Shown here in pieces: positions 1-8,842 of a stretch of DNA of 24,534 nt. Within the stretch, counting starts at the first letter, position 1. The number at the start of each line of letters is the position of its first letter. This DNA is from Bacteroidetes bacterium UBA6183 (GTDB lineage Bacteria; Bacteroidota; Bacteroidia; UKL13-3): positions 23,237 through 47,770 of the forward strand of contig DITN01000046.1 of NCBI GenBank assembly GCA_002422865.1, written 5' to 3'. A model generated the notes under the pieces. The model saw only the letters and a program-made list of their open reading frames with translations. It had not been told where the DNA came from and made no database searches. Made by a program: the position numbers and the translations under genes.

Positions 1-2
1 AC

Positions 3-3000
3 CAAACTATTCCAATATTTACATACAATAATCTCGCATCAACCGGAAACGGAGACAGAATATTACCAAGCGGTACCATCATTGTTCAAGGAGATTTTGA
101 TGCCGGAACCAATAGCTATATTACTACCGGAAACACGATGGTATTTAACAGTGCCACACAAAGTTTATCCGGAACATTTAATAATTTAACATTATCAACG
201 GGTGGAACAAAAAGTGCAATTGGTAATATTACCGTTAATGGTATACTGTCCATTTCAACTGGGGTAAATCTGAATTTAACCAATCAATACAAACTAAATG
301 GATTATTATCAACCATAAGCAATAGTGGAACCATCACAACATCAACTCCTACAAGTATTAGTGCATCTCCAATTGCAGATAATAAAACATGGAATGGAAC
401 TATAGTTTTTAATGGAACGGAAGAGCAAACTTTACCTCAAGGAACATATAATAATTTATCAATTACCGGAACAGCAGTTGTAAGTGCTAGTGGAGATATA
501 ACCGTAAACGGAGTTTTAAACCTTGCACAAAACCCTGTTCCAAATCAAGGGATACTAGAAACAACTATCAATTATGATAACTATGCAGATGTGAACAATA
601 CAAATAGTACAAGTATTTACAATGCACTAAATTCCTACGTCTTAACCATTGGGCCATCAGCTACAACAAGCGGAAGCGGGGATGTAACAGGCAAGATAAG
701 AAGAACGACCATAGTTTCAGGCATAACTTATTCGTTCGGCAATACAAATACTCAACTCACTTTTACTGGCACTTCACTTCCAAGTCAAATCACTATCGTT
801 TCAACTCGCGGTAATAATGGCCTACATGTTGATAAATCTAACTCGGTTAAAAGATTATACCAAATATTACGCACAGGAGGGGCAACCCCAACAACAATGA
901 CAATTAGGCTGGCTTACGATGAAAGTGAGCTAAATGGTAATACAGAAGACAACATGGTATTGTGGGATCATCATTTACCCTATGGTGGTATTACCCCTCA
1001 CGAGCACGGAAAAACCAATCAAAACATAAACAATAACTGGGTTGAGTTAAGTAGCCATGGTGTATTATATTTAGCGTCCGAAAACGATGTGGCATTTACA
1101 AAATATTGGATGATATCCAACAAAATTTCTACCGATACCGTTTGGATTGGCGCTGTTCCGGGTGGTTCGTGGAATGTATTATCCAATTGGAATTCGGGTG
1201 TTGTTCCATCAAGTAACTCAAAAATAGTGATACCTGACGCTTCCACTACTCCATACGACCCAACAATTACCAATACAGTAACAGTTGGCACCGTTGAGAT
1301 TAAAGCTAATGGGGTTTTAAATGGAGCTTCAGGTACATTGGTATTAACTGGTGGACCAGTAATTAATGGTGGTTCAGGCACTTGGTTAAACAATGGCACT
1401 TTTAATGCAGGAACAGGATCTGTTATATTTGACAATTCGGATGCAACACTTTCAGGCAATACAACTTTTAATCATTTAACTGTTAATACCGGTAAAAAAT
1501 TAACTATACAAGGCGGTGCTAATGTAAATATATTCGGTACATTAGTAGTTAACGGAACATTAGATGCCGCAACAAACCCAAATACCATTAACTATTCAGG
1601 AACATCTCAAAATGTAATCAATCCCAATGCCGTATTAAGCGGTTATCATAACCTAGTACTGTCAGGAACCGGTACAATTTTACCATCAACGTTAGATATC
1701 AGATCAAACCTAACATTAAACTCTCCTGTGAGTTTCTCCGGAAATACAATGAATTTTAATGGAACATCAGAACAAGTAGTTTCTGGAACCACAGATTTTT
1801 CGTTTGACAATATCAATATCAATAACGCTAATGGGGTGAATACATTAAACAACATTACGGTTAATGGAGTACTGACTTTCAGCAATGGAAAACTTAACAT
1901 TAATAACAATACACTTACCATTAGCGGAAATGTTATCAATACCGTTACAGGTGGTTTGAAATCAGGAGGAAGCGCAAATATTATTGTAAATAACAACATT
2001 AATAGGACATTAAGTTTTGATCAAACAACACAAGGTGTAACCAATAAAATCAACAGTTTCACAAACAACACTTCATCATCTACAACAACAATTGGAAACA
2101 TCCTTTTGATAAGTGATGTAATTTATCCAACATCCGGCATTATTGGTGCAAATGGTAATATAACTTTGCTTTCAAACTCAACAAAAACAGCGCGAATTGC
2201 ACAAGGTACAGGCAACTATATTACAGGAAACGTAAAAGTACAACGCTATATTCCCGAAAGTGCCAGAAGATGGAGATTTGTTTCGAGCCCGGTAAGTAAT
2301 GCTACCCTGGAGGATTGGAGAGATGAAATTTTTATAACAGGGCCCGGAACAGGAACATCAATTGGTACAATAAACTCAAACGGATTTGACGCAACTGCAA
2401 ACAACGCAGCTGGTGTATATTGGTACAACGAAGCACTAACATCAGGTGATTTAAACACCGGTTGGACAATACCAACAAATACAGCACATGTTTTGGGTAC
2501 TGGCCGCGGATACCGCTTGTTTGTTAGGGGCGACAGAAGCGATATTAATCGTATTACAAATGCAAACCCTAATCAAAATGCAGTAACTATTGATGTTATT
2601 GGTCCGGTTAATAAAGGTGATATAACCATGCCGGTTACATTTACAAATTCAGGAAACATAAATAACGATGGATGGAATTTGATTGGTAATCCATACCCTT
2701 CTCCATTTAATTGGAAAACCTTCCATGAAACCGGAAGATCTGGAAACAGCGGAACCAATTATACCAATATTGAACCAACAATTTGGGTGCTTGATCCCGT
2801 TGAAAACACTTACAAGTTTTACAATACCTTATCAAGTGAAGGAACCATTGCGGATGGTATCCTTTCTGAATCACAAGGTTTTTGGGTTAAAGCCACAGGA
2901 CCCGGTGCAAGTATTACCTTCAAAGAATCTTTTAAAGTAGATGATGCGCCTACACAACTTTTTAAAACGATAGCAGGTGGTGCATTTAAAATCAAATTAA

Positions 3001-3944
3001 TGCGTGATGCGCTAAATGCTGATGATTTGTTGATTAAATACATGAACGGATCAACCAAACATTTTGATGCTTATGATGTAGTGAAACTAAGCTCACCAAT
3101 AATAGTAAGCGCATGGGGCAACGACAGCATTCATTTGGCTTTATCAACCCGCCCATTAACCACACAAAACGATACCATTAAATTATATGTTAGTGGTTCA
3201 ATTGGATCGTACACCATGCAGTTTACAAACAGTGATAAAATTGCTATTCAAGACCAAGTTTTATTGTTTGATAACTATACCAACAACATGATTGATTTGA
3301 AACAAAATAACAACTACACGTTTAACATCAACACAAATACCCCAGCTACATTTGGCTTTAATAGATTTTATATTGTGGTGGCTAATAACAACCAACTACC
3401 CGTAAAACTGGTTTCATTTAATGCGCAAAAAACAAATAACAACCTGGTGCAATTAAATTGGGCAACAGCAATAGAACGTAACAGTAGTAAGTTTGAAATT
3501 GAACACGCAACAGACAACCGTAACTTTAAAACTATTGGTGTGGTGAATGCTAAAGGTAACAGCAATGTGTTAACCAATTATACATTAACACACAACGAAC
3601 CTGATAACATAAACTATTATCGTTTAAAGCAAATTGATATTAACAGCACCGTTGAATACTCACAAGTGGTAATGGTTAATTTTAACCAAAACGAGGAAAA
3701 AATAGAAGATGCTGTAAAAATGTATCCTATTCCTGCTAGAGATTTAATAACTATTGAATTAAACAATAGTCGCACAATTACAGAGATTTCAATCTACAAT
3801 ATAGATGGAATTTTAATTGACCGCCTTCAGCCCAATAACCCGAAAGTAAGTGTTAATATAACCTCACTTGCCACGGGAGTGTATGTTTTACAAATAGAAG
3901 ATGAAAATGGTGAAATCTTTAAGCGCAAACTCGTAAAAGAATAA
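3..3944 (+). CDS. Secreted repeat protein with type IX secretion C-terminal sorting domain (5' end missing)
   Basis: The frame is open from base 3 with no stop, so the gene begins upstream; the ATG at 138 is internal. About 1313 residues are visible. The N-terminal two thirds is rich in Thr, Asn, Ser and Gly, with recurring strand-turn motifs ending in TVNGVL or variants, typical of extracellular beta-helix or adhesin-like stalks. Around 1137-1250 a WxG...W...NWxxGxxP motif occurs, a pattern I know from Bacteroidota surface proteins. The last 75 or so residues (from about 3715) have the T9SS sorting-domain layout: a YPIPARD motif, then ISIYNIDG, then a LATGVYVLQI core and a KRKLVKE end. By family knowledge, this domain directs export across the outer membrane and is then usually cleaved for cell-surface attachment. 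The substrate or ligand is unknown. The T9SS call is firm; an adhesive role is inference. A terminator follows. Confidence 0.85.
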   Translation, partial: QTIPIFTYNNLASTGNGDRILPSGTIIVQGDFDAGTNSYITTGNTMVFNSATQSLSGTFNNLTLSTGGTKSAIGNITVNGILSISTGVNLNLTNQYKLNGLLSTISNSGTITTSTPTSISASPIADNKTWNGTIVFNGTEEQTLPQGTYNNLSITGTAVVSASGDITVNGVLNLAQNPVPNQGILETTINYDNYADVNNTNSTSIYNALNSYVLTIGPSATTSGSGDVTGKIRRTTIVSGITYSFGNTNTQLTFTGTSLPSQITIVSTRGNNGLHVDKSNSVKRLYQILRTGGATPTTMTIRLAYDESELNGNTEDNMVLWDHHLPYGGITPHEHGKTNQNINNNWVELSSHGVLYLASENDVAFTKYWMISNKISTDTVWIGAVPGGSWNVLSNWNSGVVPSSNSKIVIPDASTTPYDPTITNTVTVGTVEIKANGVLNGASGTLVLTGGPVINGGSGTWLNNGTFNAGTGSVIFDNSDATLSGNTTFNHLTVNTGKKLTIQGGANVNIFGTLVVNGTLDAATNPNTINYSGTSQNVINPNAVLSGYHNLVLSGTGTILPSTLDIRSNLTLNSPVSFSGNTMNFNGTSEQVVSGTTDFSFDNININNANGVNTLNNITVNGVLTFSNGKLNINNNTLTISGNVINTVTGGLKSGGSANIIVNNNINRTLSFDQTTQGVTNKINSFTNNTSSSTTTIGNILLISDVIYPTSGIIGANGNITLLSNSTKTARIAQGTGNYITGNVKVQRYIPESARRWRFVSSPVSNATLEDWRDEIFITGPGTGTSIGTINSNGFDATANNAAGVYWYNEALTSGDLNTGWTIPTNTAHVLGTGRGYRLFVRGDRSDINRITNANPNQNAVTIDVIGPVNKGDITMPVTFTNSGNINNDGWNLIGNPYPSPFNWKTFHETGRSGNSGTNYTNIEPTIWVLDPVENTYKFYNTLSSEGTIADGILSESQGFWVKATGPGASITFKESFKVDDAPTQLFKTIAGGAFKIKLMRDALNADDLLIKYMNGSTKHFDAYDVVKLSSPIIVSAWGNDSIHLALSTRPLTTQNDTIKLYVSGSIGSYTMQFTNSDKIAIQDQVLLFDNYTNNMIDLKQNNNYTFNINTNTPATFGFNRFYIVVANNNQLPVKLVSFNAQKTNNNLVQLNWATAIERNSSKFEIEHATDNRNFKTIGVVNAKGNSNVLTNYTLTHNEPDNINYYRLKQIDINSTVEYSQVVMVNFNQNEEKIEDAVKMYPIPARDLITIELNNSRTITEISIYNIDGILIDRLQPNNPKVSVNITSLATGVYVLQIEDENGEIFKRKLVKE
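138..1893 (+). repeat. Degenerate repeats of about 45-50 residues inside the T9SS protein
   Basis: At least five diverged units share the plan [V/M]xFN-x-Q-x-L, then Y/F-N-N/H-L-x-I, then a closing I-T-V-N-G-V/I-L. They lie near 138-263, 399-530, 1419-1563, 1581-1726 and 1744-1893. The closing element is the best conserved (ITVNGIL, ITVNGVL, ITVNGVL, plus the looser LVVNGTL). DNA identity between units is modest, so this is an old protein-level repeat and not a recent tandem duplication. Unit borders are approximate, placed by eye. Confidence 0.6.
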
Positions 3945-3967
3945 CCATTACATTATCAAACCATTAA

Positions 3968-3998
3968 CCCACCTTACATTACGTATGGTGGGTTTTTT
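3968..3998 (+). terminator. Rho-independent terminator after the T9SS gene
   Basis: The stem CCCACC (3968-3973) pairs with GGTGGG (3987-3992), is extended inward by TAC/GTA after one T-T mismatch, and has a 5-base loop. A run of six T follows (3993-3998). It starts 24 bases after the stop codon. Confidence 0.85.
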
Positions 3999-4086
3999 AT
4001 TAGAATAAAACCTGATTTTTATTTCTACCCTACTTTTTTAAAATACCCGTTGTAAATTGCAAGCCATTATAGAAAAGCATAAAACT

Positions 4087-5349
4087 ATGTCGACACAAAT
4101 AGAAAAACTGATTAAACGTTACGAAGAGAAACAACCGGAAATTGTTTTTGAGTGGAAAGATAGCGAGACCGATGCCGAAGGTTGGGTAGTAATAAACTCC
4201 TTACGTGGCGGTGCAGCAGGTGGTGGAACTCGTATGCGCAAAGGTTTAAATAAACACGAGGTTACTTCATTGGCTAAAACAATGGAGATTAAATTTACCG
4301 TTGCAGGTCCTGCCATTGGTGGTGCTAAATCTGGTATTAACTTCGACCCAGCAGACCCACGCAAAAAAGGCGTTTTGGAGCGTTGGTATAAAGCTGTAAT
4401 GCCGTTACTTAAAAATTACTATGGCACTGGTGGCGATTTAAACGTAGATGAGATTCACGAAGTAATCCCAATTACTGAGCAATATGGTTTGTTACATCCG
4501 CAAGAAGGTGTGGTAAACGGTCACTTTAAAGTAGACGAAACCGAAAAACAAAAACGTATCGATAATTTACGAAATGGTGTTTCTAAAGTTTTGGATGATG
4601 CACGTTTCTCACCTGACACTAGTAAAAAATACTTAGTAGCTGATATGATTACCGGTTGGGGCGTAGCAGAAGCCGTTCGTCATTTCTACGATTTCTGGGG
4701 ACCAAACTTTGCATACAAACGTGCCATTATACAAGGTTGGGGTAATGTAGCTGCTGCGGCTGCTTTTTATTTATCACAAATGGATGTAATGATTGTTGGT
4801 ATTATTGATCGTGAAGGAGGATTATTAAACAACCAAGGTTTTAGCAAAGATCAAATTAAGCAATTATTTATTGAGCGTGATGGAAATAAACTATCTCAAG
4901 CTACTTGTCAAAAAATGGGATTTGAGTTTATGCCTTACGATGAAATCAACCAAAAAATTTGGAGCATTGGAGCTGATATTTTTATTCCGGCAGCAGCATC
5001 ACGCATGCTTACCCAAGAACAATTAGATAACATGGTTGAAAACGATCTTGATGTAATCTCGTGCGGAGCCAATGTACCTTTTGCCGATAGCGAGATTTTC
5101 TTAGGGCCAATTGGCAACAATGCCGATGACCGTGTAGCTGTGATTCCTGATTTTATTGCTAACTGCGGTATGGCACGAACATTTGCTTATTGCATGAGCG
5201 AAAACTTTGAGTTAAATGACGAAGCCATATTTAAAGATGCTTCAGTTACCATTCGCCAAGCATTAATGCGATTAAATCAATTCAATCCTAAACGTAACGG
5301 TTTATTGAAAAAAGGATTAGAAATGAGTATGGTTAATTTGGTGAAGTAA
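4087..5349 (+). CDS. Glu/Leu/Phe/Val dehydrogenase family amino acid dehydrogenase
   Basis: This predicted cytoplasmic NAD(P)-dependent oxidoreductase interconverts an amino acid and its 2-oxo acid plus ammonia. Visible motifs are the glycine-rich substrate region GGAAGGGTRMRKGLN, the catalytic-lysine segment GPAIGGAKSGINFDP, the TGGDLNVDE segment and a Rossmann GWGNVAAAAAF loop for the dinucleotide, followed by an acidic IIDREGG strand end. I chose the ATG at 4087 (420 aa); an in-frame TTG at 4057 would add ten residues but is less likely. At about 420 aa it is longer than classical leucine dehydrogenase (about 360 aa) and close to glutamate dehydrogenase. It has Ser where the family usually has Gly after the catalytic Lys. 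Substrate (Glu, Leu or another amino acid) cannot be settled by eye. It lies upstream of kynU on the same strand, but a strong inverted repeat separates them. Confidence 0.85.
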   Translation: MSTQIEKLIKRYEEKQPEIVFEWKDSETDAEGWVVINSLRGGAAGGGTRMRKGLNKHEVTSLAKTMEIKFTVAGPAIGGAKSGINFDPADPRKKGVLERWYKAVMPLLKNYYGTGGDLNVDEIHEVIPITEQYGLLHPQEGVVNGHFKVDETEKQKRIDNLRNGVSKVLDDARFSPDTSKKYLVADMITGWGVAEAVRHFYDFWGPNFAYKRAIIQGWGNVAAAAAFYLSQMDVMIVGIIDREGGLLNNQGFSKDQIKQLFIERDGNKLSQATCQKMGFEFMPYDEINQKIWSIGADIFIPAAASRMLTQEQLDNMVENDLDVISCGANVPFADSEIFLGPIGNNADDRVAVIPDFIANCGMARTFAYCMSENFELNDEAIFKDASVTIRQALMRLNQFNPKRNGLLKKGLEMSMVNLVK

Positions 5350-5370
5350 GAAGCATTACATTTGAATATT

Positions 5371-5411
5371 AAATGCTGAATGTTAGATTCAAAAATCTGG
5401 ATTCAGCATTT
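5371..5411 (+). terminator. Perfect 11-bp inverted repeat between the dehydrogenase gene and kynU
   Basis: AAATGCTGAAT (5371-5381) is exactly complementary to ATTCAGCATTT (5401-5411). A second nested stem (AGATT/AATCT) occupies the loop. No long T run follows, so it is either a weak terminator or a processing or stabilising hairpin. Its position 21 bases after the dehydrogenase stop codon favours a 3'-end function. Confidence 0.5.
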
Positions 5412-5441
5412 ATCATATAAACACGTAACTAAAAAACAAAC

Positions 5442-6701
5442 ATGCAGTTTGAAAACACATTAGCATTCGCCCAACAATTAGATAAAGAAGATAAACTGGC
5501 TCATTTCCGTAATGAGTTTTATATGCCCAAAAAAGATGGCAAATCCATGATCTATTTATGTGGTAACTCTTTAGGACTTCAACCTAAAAATGCACGTGCT
5601 GCTATTGAGCAAGAACTAAACGATTGGGCTGAGTTAGGTGTAGAAGGTCATTTTGCAGGCAAAAATCCGTGGATGTATTACCATCATTTTTTAACCGAAA
5701 AAGCTGCAAAAGTGGTTGGTGCAAAACCAAGCGAAGTGGTTATCATGAATAACCTTACGGCTAACTTGCATTTAATGATGGTGAGCTTTTATCGTCCAAC
5801 CAAAACTCGTTATAAAATTATGATGGAAGGTACTGCTTTTCCGAGCGATCAATATGCTATGGAATCGCAAGCACGCTTTCATGGTTTAAATCCCGATGAT
5901 GCCATCATTGAATTAAAACCACGTGATGGCGAATATACTTTACGCACAGAAGATATCATTGCTAAAATAAATGAGCATAAAGACGATTTAGCTATTGCAA
6001 TGATGGGTGGTGTAAATTACTACACTGGCCAAGCTTACGATATGCAAGCCATAACAAAAGCCGGACATGCGGTGGGTGCAAACGTTGGTTTTGATTGCGC
6101 ACACGCAGCAGGTAACATCAACCTAAAACTACACGATTGGGATGTTGATTTTGCAGTTTGGTGCACATACAAATATTTAAACTCAGGCCCGGGTGGCACC
6201 AGTGGTGTGTTTGTGCATGAACGTCATGGCAACAACCCCGATTTAGTGCGCTTTGCAGGTTGGTGGGGACATGATGAGAAAGAGCGTTTCCAAATGAAAA
6301 AAGGGTTTAAACCCATGGAAGGCGCAGCAGGTTGGCAATTGAGTAACGCACAAATTTTTCCGATGGCAATACACAAAGCATCGTTAGAATTATTTGACCA
6401 AGCGGGCATTGAAAATTTAAGAGCGAAAAGTGAAACATTAACAGCTTATTTAGAGTTTATATTAAACGACTATACAGCTTACCTAAAAGTAATCACACCA
6501 AAAACAACAGCCGATAGAGGTTGCCAACTTTCTATTATTGTAAAAGAAGATGGTAAAAAACTATTCGACTATTTAGAAGCGAATGGCATAATGCCCGATT
6601 GGCGTGAACCTGATGTAATACGCATGAGTCCAGTACCCATGTACAACTCATTTGAAGATGTGTATCGCATTGGTGAAGCATTAAAAGCTTACTTTAAATA
6701 G
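5442..6701 (+). CDS. kynU: Kynureninase (PLP-dependent)
   Basis: KynU hydrolyses L-kynurenine or 3-hydroxykynurenine to anthranilate or 3-hydroxyanthranilate plus alanine. The 419-residue length is typical. Visible are CGNSLGLQP (residues 40-48), the substrate-side FPSDQYA segment (133-139), FDCAHAAGN (217-225) carrying the PLP-contacting Asp and His, the Schiff-base lysine K244 in WCTYKYLN, GPGGTSGVFVHERH just after it, and a C-terminal DWREPDVIRMSP segment found in kynureninases. The ATG at 5442 gives the expected N terminus. kmo lies 79 bp downstream on the same strand, so 3-hydroxykynurenine made by KMO is the likely substrate, feeding quinolinate and NAD synthesis. The dioxygenase steps (TDO, 3-HAO) are not in this window. 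The enzyme assignment is firm; the in vivo route is inferred from kmo adjacency. Confidence 0.96.
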   Translation: MQFENTLAFAQQLDKEDKLAHFRNEFYMPKKDGKSMIYLCGNSLGLQPKNARAAIEQELNDWAELGVEGHFAGKNPWMYYHHFLTEKAAKVVGAKPSEVVIMNNLTANLHLMMVSFYRPTKTRYKIMMEGTAFPSDQYAMESQARFHGLNPDDAIIELKPRDGEYTLRTEDIIAKINEHKDDLAIAMMGGVNYYTGQAYDMQAITKAGHAVGANVGFDCAHAAGNINLKLHDWDVDFAVWCTYKYLNSGPGGTSGVFVHERHGNNPDLVRFAGWWGHDEKERFQMKKGFKPMEGAAGWQLSNAQIFPMAIHKASLELFDQAGIENLRAKSETLTAYLEFILNDYTAYLKVITPKTTADRGCQLSIIVKEDGKKLFDYLEANGIMPDWREPDVIRMSPVPMYNSFEDVYRIGEALKAYFK

Positions 6702-6739
6702 TAAGCTCCTTGTTGCTATACTGATATCATTCAGTTTTT
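6686..6739 (+). other. Two small hairpins at the kynU 3' end
   Basis: AGCTTAC (6686-6692) pairs with GTAAGCT (6701-6707), so this hairpin spans the kynU stop codon (6699-6701). A second small hairpin, ACTGA (6720-6724) with TCAGT (6731-6735), is followed by T residues to 6739 and could be a weak terminator. Both stems are short and could be chance. Confidence 0.25.
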
Positions 6740-6756
6740 AACTTTATTGCATTAAA

Positions 6757-6764
6757 TATATTCG
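6757..6764 (+). promoter_or_regulatory. Possible -7 element upstream of kmo
   Basis: TATATTCG matches the Bacteroidota -7 consensus TAnnTTTG at all but one fixed position and lies 16 bases before the kmo ATG. A T run about 19 bases upstream could stand for the weak -33 TTG element. If real, kmo has its own start site besides read-through from kynU. Confidence 0.25.
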
Positions 6765-6780
6765 TACAAAAAATATTACG

Positions 6781-8106
6781 ATGACACAAAAAATTACCAT
6801 CATAGGCGGAGGATTAGCCGGAAGTTTAGCAGCCATTTATATGGCTAAACGTGGGTTTGAAGTAAACCTATTTGAGCGCAGACCTGATATGCGTAAAACC
6901 AATATTTACCAAGGCAAATCTATAAACCTAGCGTTGAGCACACGTGGATTAAATGCTTTAGAAAAAATTGGTTTAGATAAAGAGATTTTAGCTGATGCTA
7001 TTCCAATGACAGGCCGAATGATGCATAGTAAAACAGGTGAACTGAGCTATCATCCTTACGGTAAAAATGGACAAGCCATTAACTCTGTATCGCGTGGTAG
7101 ATTAAATCAAAAGTTGATTGAATTGGCTGATGAGTTTCCGAATATCACTATATATTTTAATAGCAAGTGTATTGATGTTGATGTAAACAAAGCTACTGCC
7201 ACTTTTGAGCTAGAAGACGGATCGCATAAAACCATAATTAGCGATAGAATTTTAGGAACTGATGGTGCTTTTGCAGCAACACGTGGTAAAATGCAAACAG
7301 GTGATCGTTTTAATTATTCGCAAAATTACCTTCATGTTGGTTACAAAGAGTTAGAAATTCCAGCAGGAGCAAATGGTGAATTTATGATGGAGAAAGATGC
7401 CCTTCATATTTGGCCAAGAGGAAGTTTTATGATGATTGCACTACCAAATCCTGCCGGAGATTTTACGTGTACCTTATTTATGCCTTACGAAATATTTGAT
7501 CGTGTAAAAACCGATGAAGAAATACATAATTTCTTTAGTGCCGAATTTCCGGACGCTATGTCAATGATGCCAACTTTGATAGAAGATTATAAACGCAATC
7601 CAATTGGAAATTTAGTTACGGTAAAATGTTATCCTTGGGTTAAAGAAGATAAGTTAGCATTGGCTGGTGATGCCGCTCACGCCATAGTTCCATTTTATGG
7701 ACAAGGTATGAATTGTAGCTTTGAAGACATTGTAGTGTTGGATAACATGATTGAAAAATACGGAGATGATTGGAACACCATTTTTGATGAATACCAAAAA
7801 GAACGTAAACCCAATGCCGATGCGATTGCTGATTTAGCTGTACAAAACTATTACGAAATGGCTGATAAGGTTGGTGATAAACACTTCCTTCACAAAAAGC
7901 ATATCGAACACGAACTAACCGAATTGTATCCTGATAAATTTAAATCGCAATATGAGCTTACTACATTTAGTTTAAGCGGTTATAAATACGCCTGGGATCA
8001 AGGACAAAAAAATGATGTATTACTGGAGAAAATAATTGCCGATGGTGCTGAAGAAAAAATGAAAGACCCCGCTTATATGGAACAATTGTGGCATTTGATT
8101 GCATAA
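6781..8106 (+). CDS. kmo: Kynurenine 3-monooxygenase (FAD-dependent)
   Basis: KMO hydroxylates L-kynurenine to 3-hydroxykynurenine using NADPH, O2 and FAD. The N terminus has the dinucleotide fold IIGGGLAG (residues 7-14), followed by an acidic FERRPDMR strand end. The segment INLALSTRGLNAL is characteristic of KMO within the group A flavoprotein hydroxylases, as are the GRLNQKLIELA and ILGTDGAFAATRG segments. The second FAD motif, LALAGDAAHAIVPFYGQGMN, falls around residues 296-316. Length (441 aa) is normal for a bacterial KMO. I do not see an obvious C-terminal membrane anchor of the eukaryotic type. It lies just downstream of kynU and is closed by a strong terminator, so the two genes form the end of a transcription unit. 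Identification is firm. Confidence 0.96.
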   Translation: MTQKITIIGGGLAGSLAAIYMAKRGFEVNLFERRPDMRKTNIYQGKSINLALSTRGLNALEKIGLDKEILADAIPMTGRMMHSKTGELSYHPYGKNGQAINSVSRGRLNQKLIELADEFPNITIYFNSKCIDVDVNKATATFELEDGSHKTIISDRILGTDGAFAATRGKMQTGDRFNYSQNYLHVGYKELEIPAGANGEFMMEKDALHIWPRGSFMMIALPNPAGDFTCTLFMPYEIFDRVKTDEEIHNFFSAEFPDAMSMMPTLIEDYKRNPIGNLVTVKCYPWVKEDKLALAGDAAHAIVPFYGQGMNCSFEDIVVLDNMIEKYGDDWNTIFDEYQKERKPNADAIADLAVQNYYEMADKVGDKHFLHKKHIEHELTELYPDKFKSQYELTTFSLSGYKYAWDQGQKNDVLLEKIIADGAEEKMKDPAYMEQLWHLIA

Positions 8107-8118
8107 ACTCAACTCATT

Positions 8119-8144
8119 AAACCGCAGTAAACTGCGGTTTTTTT
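8119..8144 (+). terminator. Strong rho-independent terminator after kmo
   Basis: AAACCGCAG (8119-8127) and CTGCGGTTT (8132-8140) form a perfect 9-bp stem with the 4-base loop TAAA. The T run continues to 8144. It begins 13 bases after the kmo stop. Confidence 0.92.
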
Positions 8145-8168
8145 GTATTTAATTATTACCTTACGTTT

Positions 8169-8759
8169 ATGAAACTATACCAAAAGGTAATCCTTTGCTG
8201 CTTTTTTGCCCCTTTAATCCATATAAACTTTAGCAATCTATTTATTTATGGTATTGATATAGCCATGGGTTTTAAACCCGATAAAGTAACATACTTTGGT
8301 GTACTTGGTTGCTACACCCATAATTGGCAATATCTGGTTATAAATTCAGCATCACTAACCAAATCAATACTTTTATTAATGGCAGGATACCATTTAAGTA
8401 AACACACAAATGAAAATTACAAACTGATTGGTGCGTTGCTACTTTTTTTTATTCCATTCGGGTACGCAAAGAGCTTCGCATATTTTCTATTGTTTAAGGT
8501 AAATACATTTAATGGTTGGATTTTAAAAGAAGAATGGAAAGAAATGCCCATTGTTATATTTAGAACATACTATAATTATAAACTTGTTTTTAATTTCCTT
8601 GCCTTAGTCTATAGTGTTGTGTCTATATATTTATGCTATAAAGTTATACGCTTTTATTGGAATCCTCATTTTCGTTTTCTTATACTTACATTAGGGGTTA
8701 TTACAAGCACAGTATCTGCAATTGCGTGGTACTTGTATATAGGGCCTTTTGTCTACTAG
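8169..8759 (+). CDS. Unrecognised multi-pass membrane protein
   Basis: I do not recognise this 196-residue protein. It has about five hydrophobic segments, at roughly residues 7-35, 57-77, 86-104, 138-158 and 168-192, consistent with an inner-membrane protein with short polar loops. No catalytic motif stands out. The ATG at 8169 follows the kmo terminator by 24 bases, and the first hydrophobic segment starts right after KLYQK, which supports this start. Base composition resembles its neighbours. The frame is uninterrupted and the membrane pattern is coherent, so it is very likely coding, but no function can be given. It could form a unit with the DUF4440 gene 83 bp downstream, but nothing ties them together beyond orientation. 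Confidence 0.7.
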   Translation: MKLYQKVILCCFFAPLIHINFSNLFIYGIDIAMGFKPDKVTYFGVLGCYTHNWQYLVINSASLTKSILLLMAGYHLSKHTNENYKLIGALLLFFIPFGYAKSFAYFLLFKVNTFNGWILKEEWKEMPIVIFRTYYNYKLVFNFLALVYSVVSIYLCYKVIRFYWNPHFRFLILTLGVITSTVSAIAWYLYIGPFVY

Positions 8760-8842
8760 CTATTCGTTAAAACAATTAAATACTCAAACAGATATTATTC
8801 ACTATAAAATTTTTCAGACTTTTATTATTTATAAATTAAAAC

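Noticed and set aside
2683..2940. 85-residue + ORF inside the T9SS gene
   Set aside because: It is an out-of-frame shadow of the large coding frame, with no features of its own.
4057..4086. TTG start giving ten extra residues for the dehydrogenase
   Set aside because: The ATG at 4087 gives a normal N terminus; the extension has no family support I can see.
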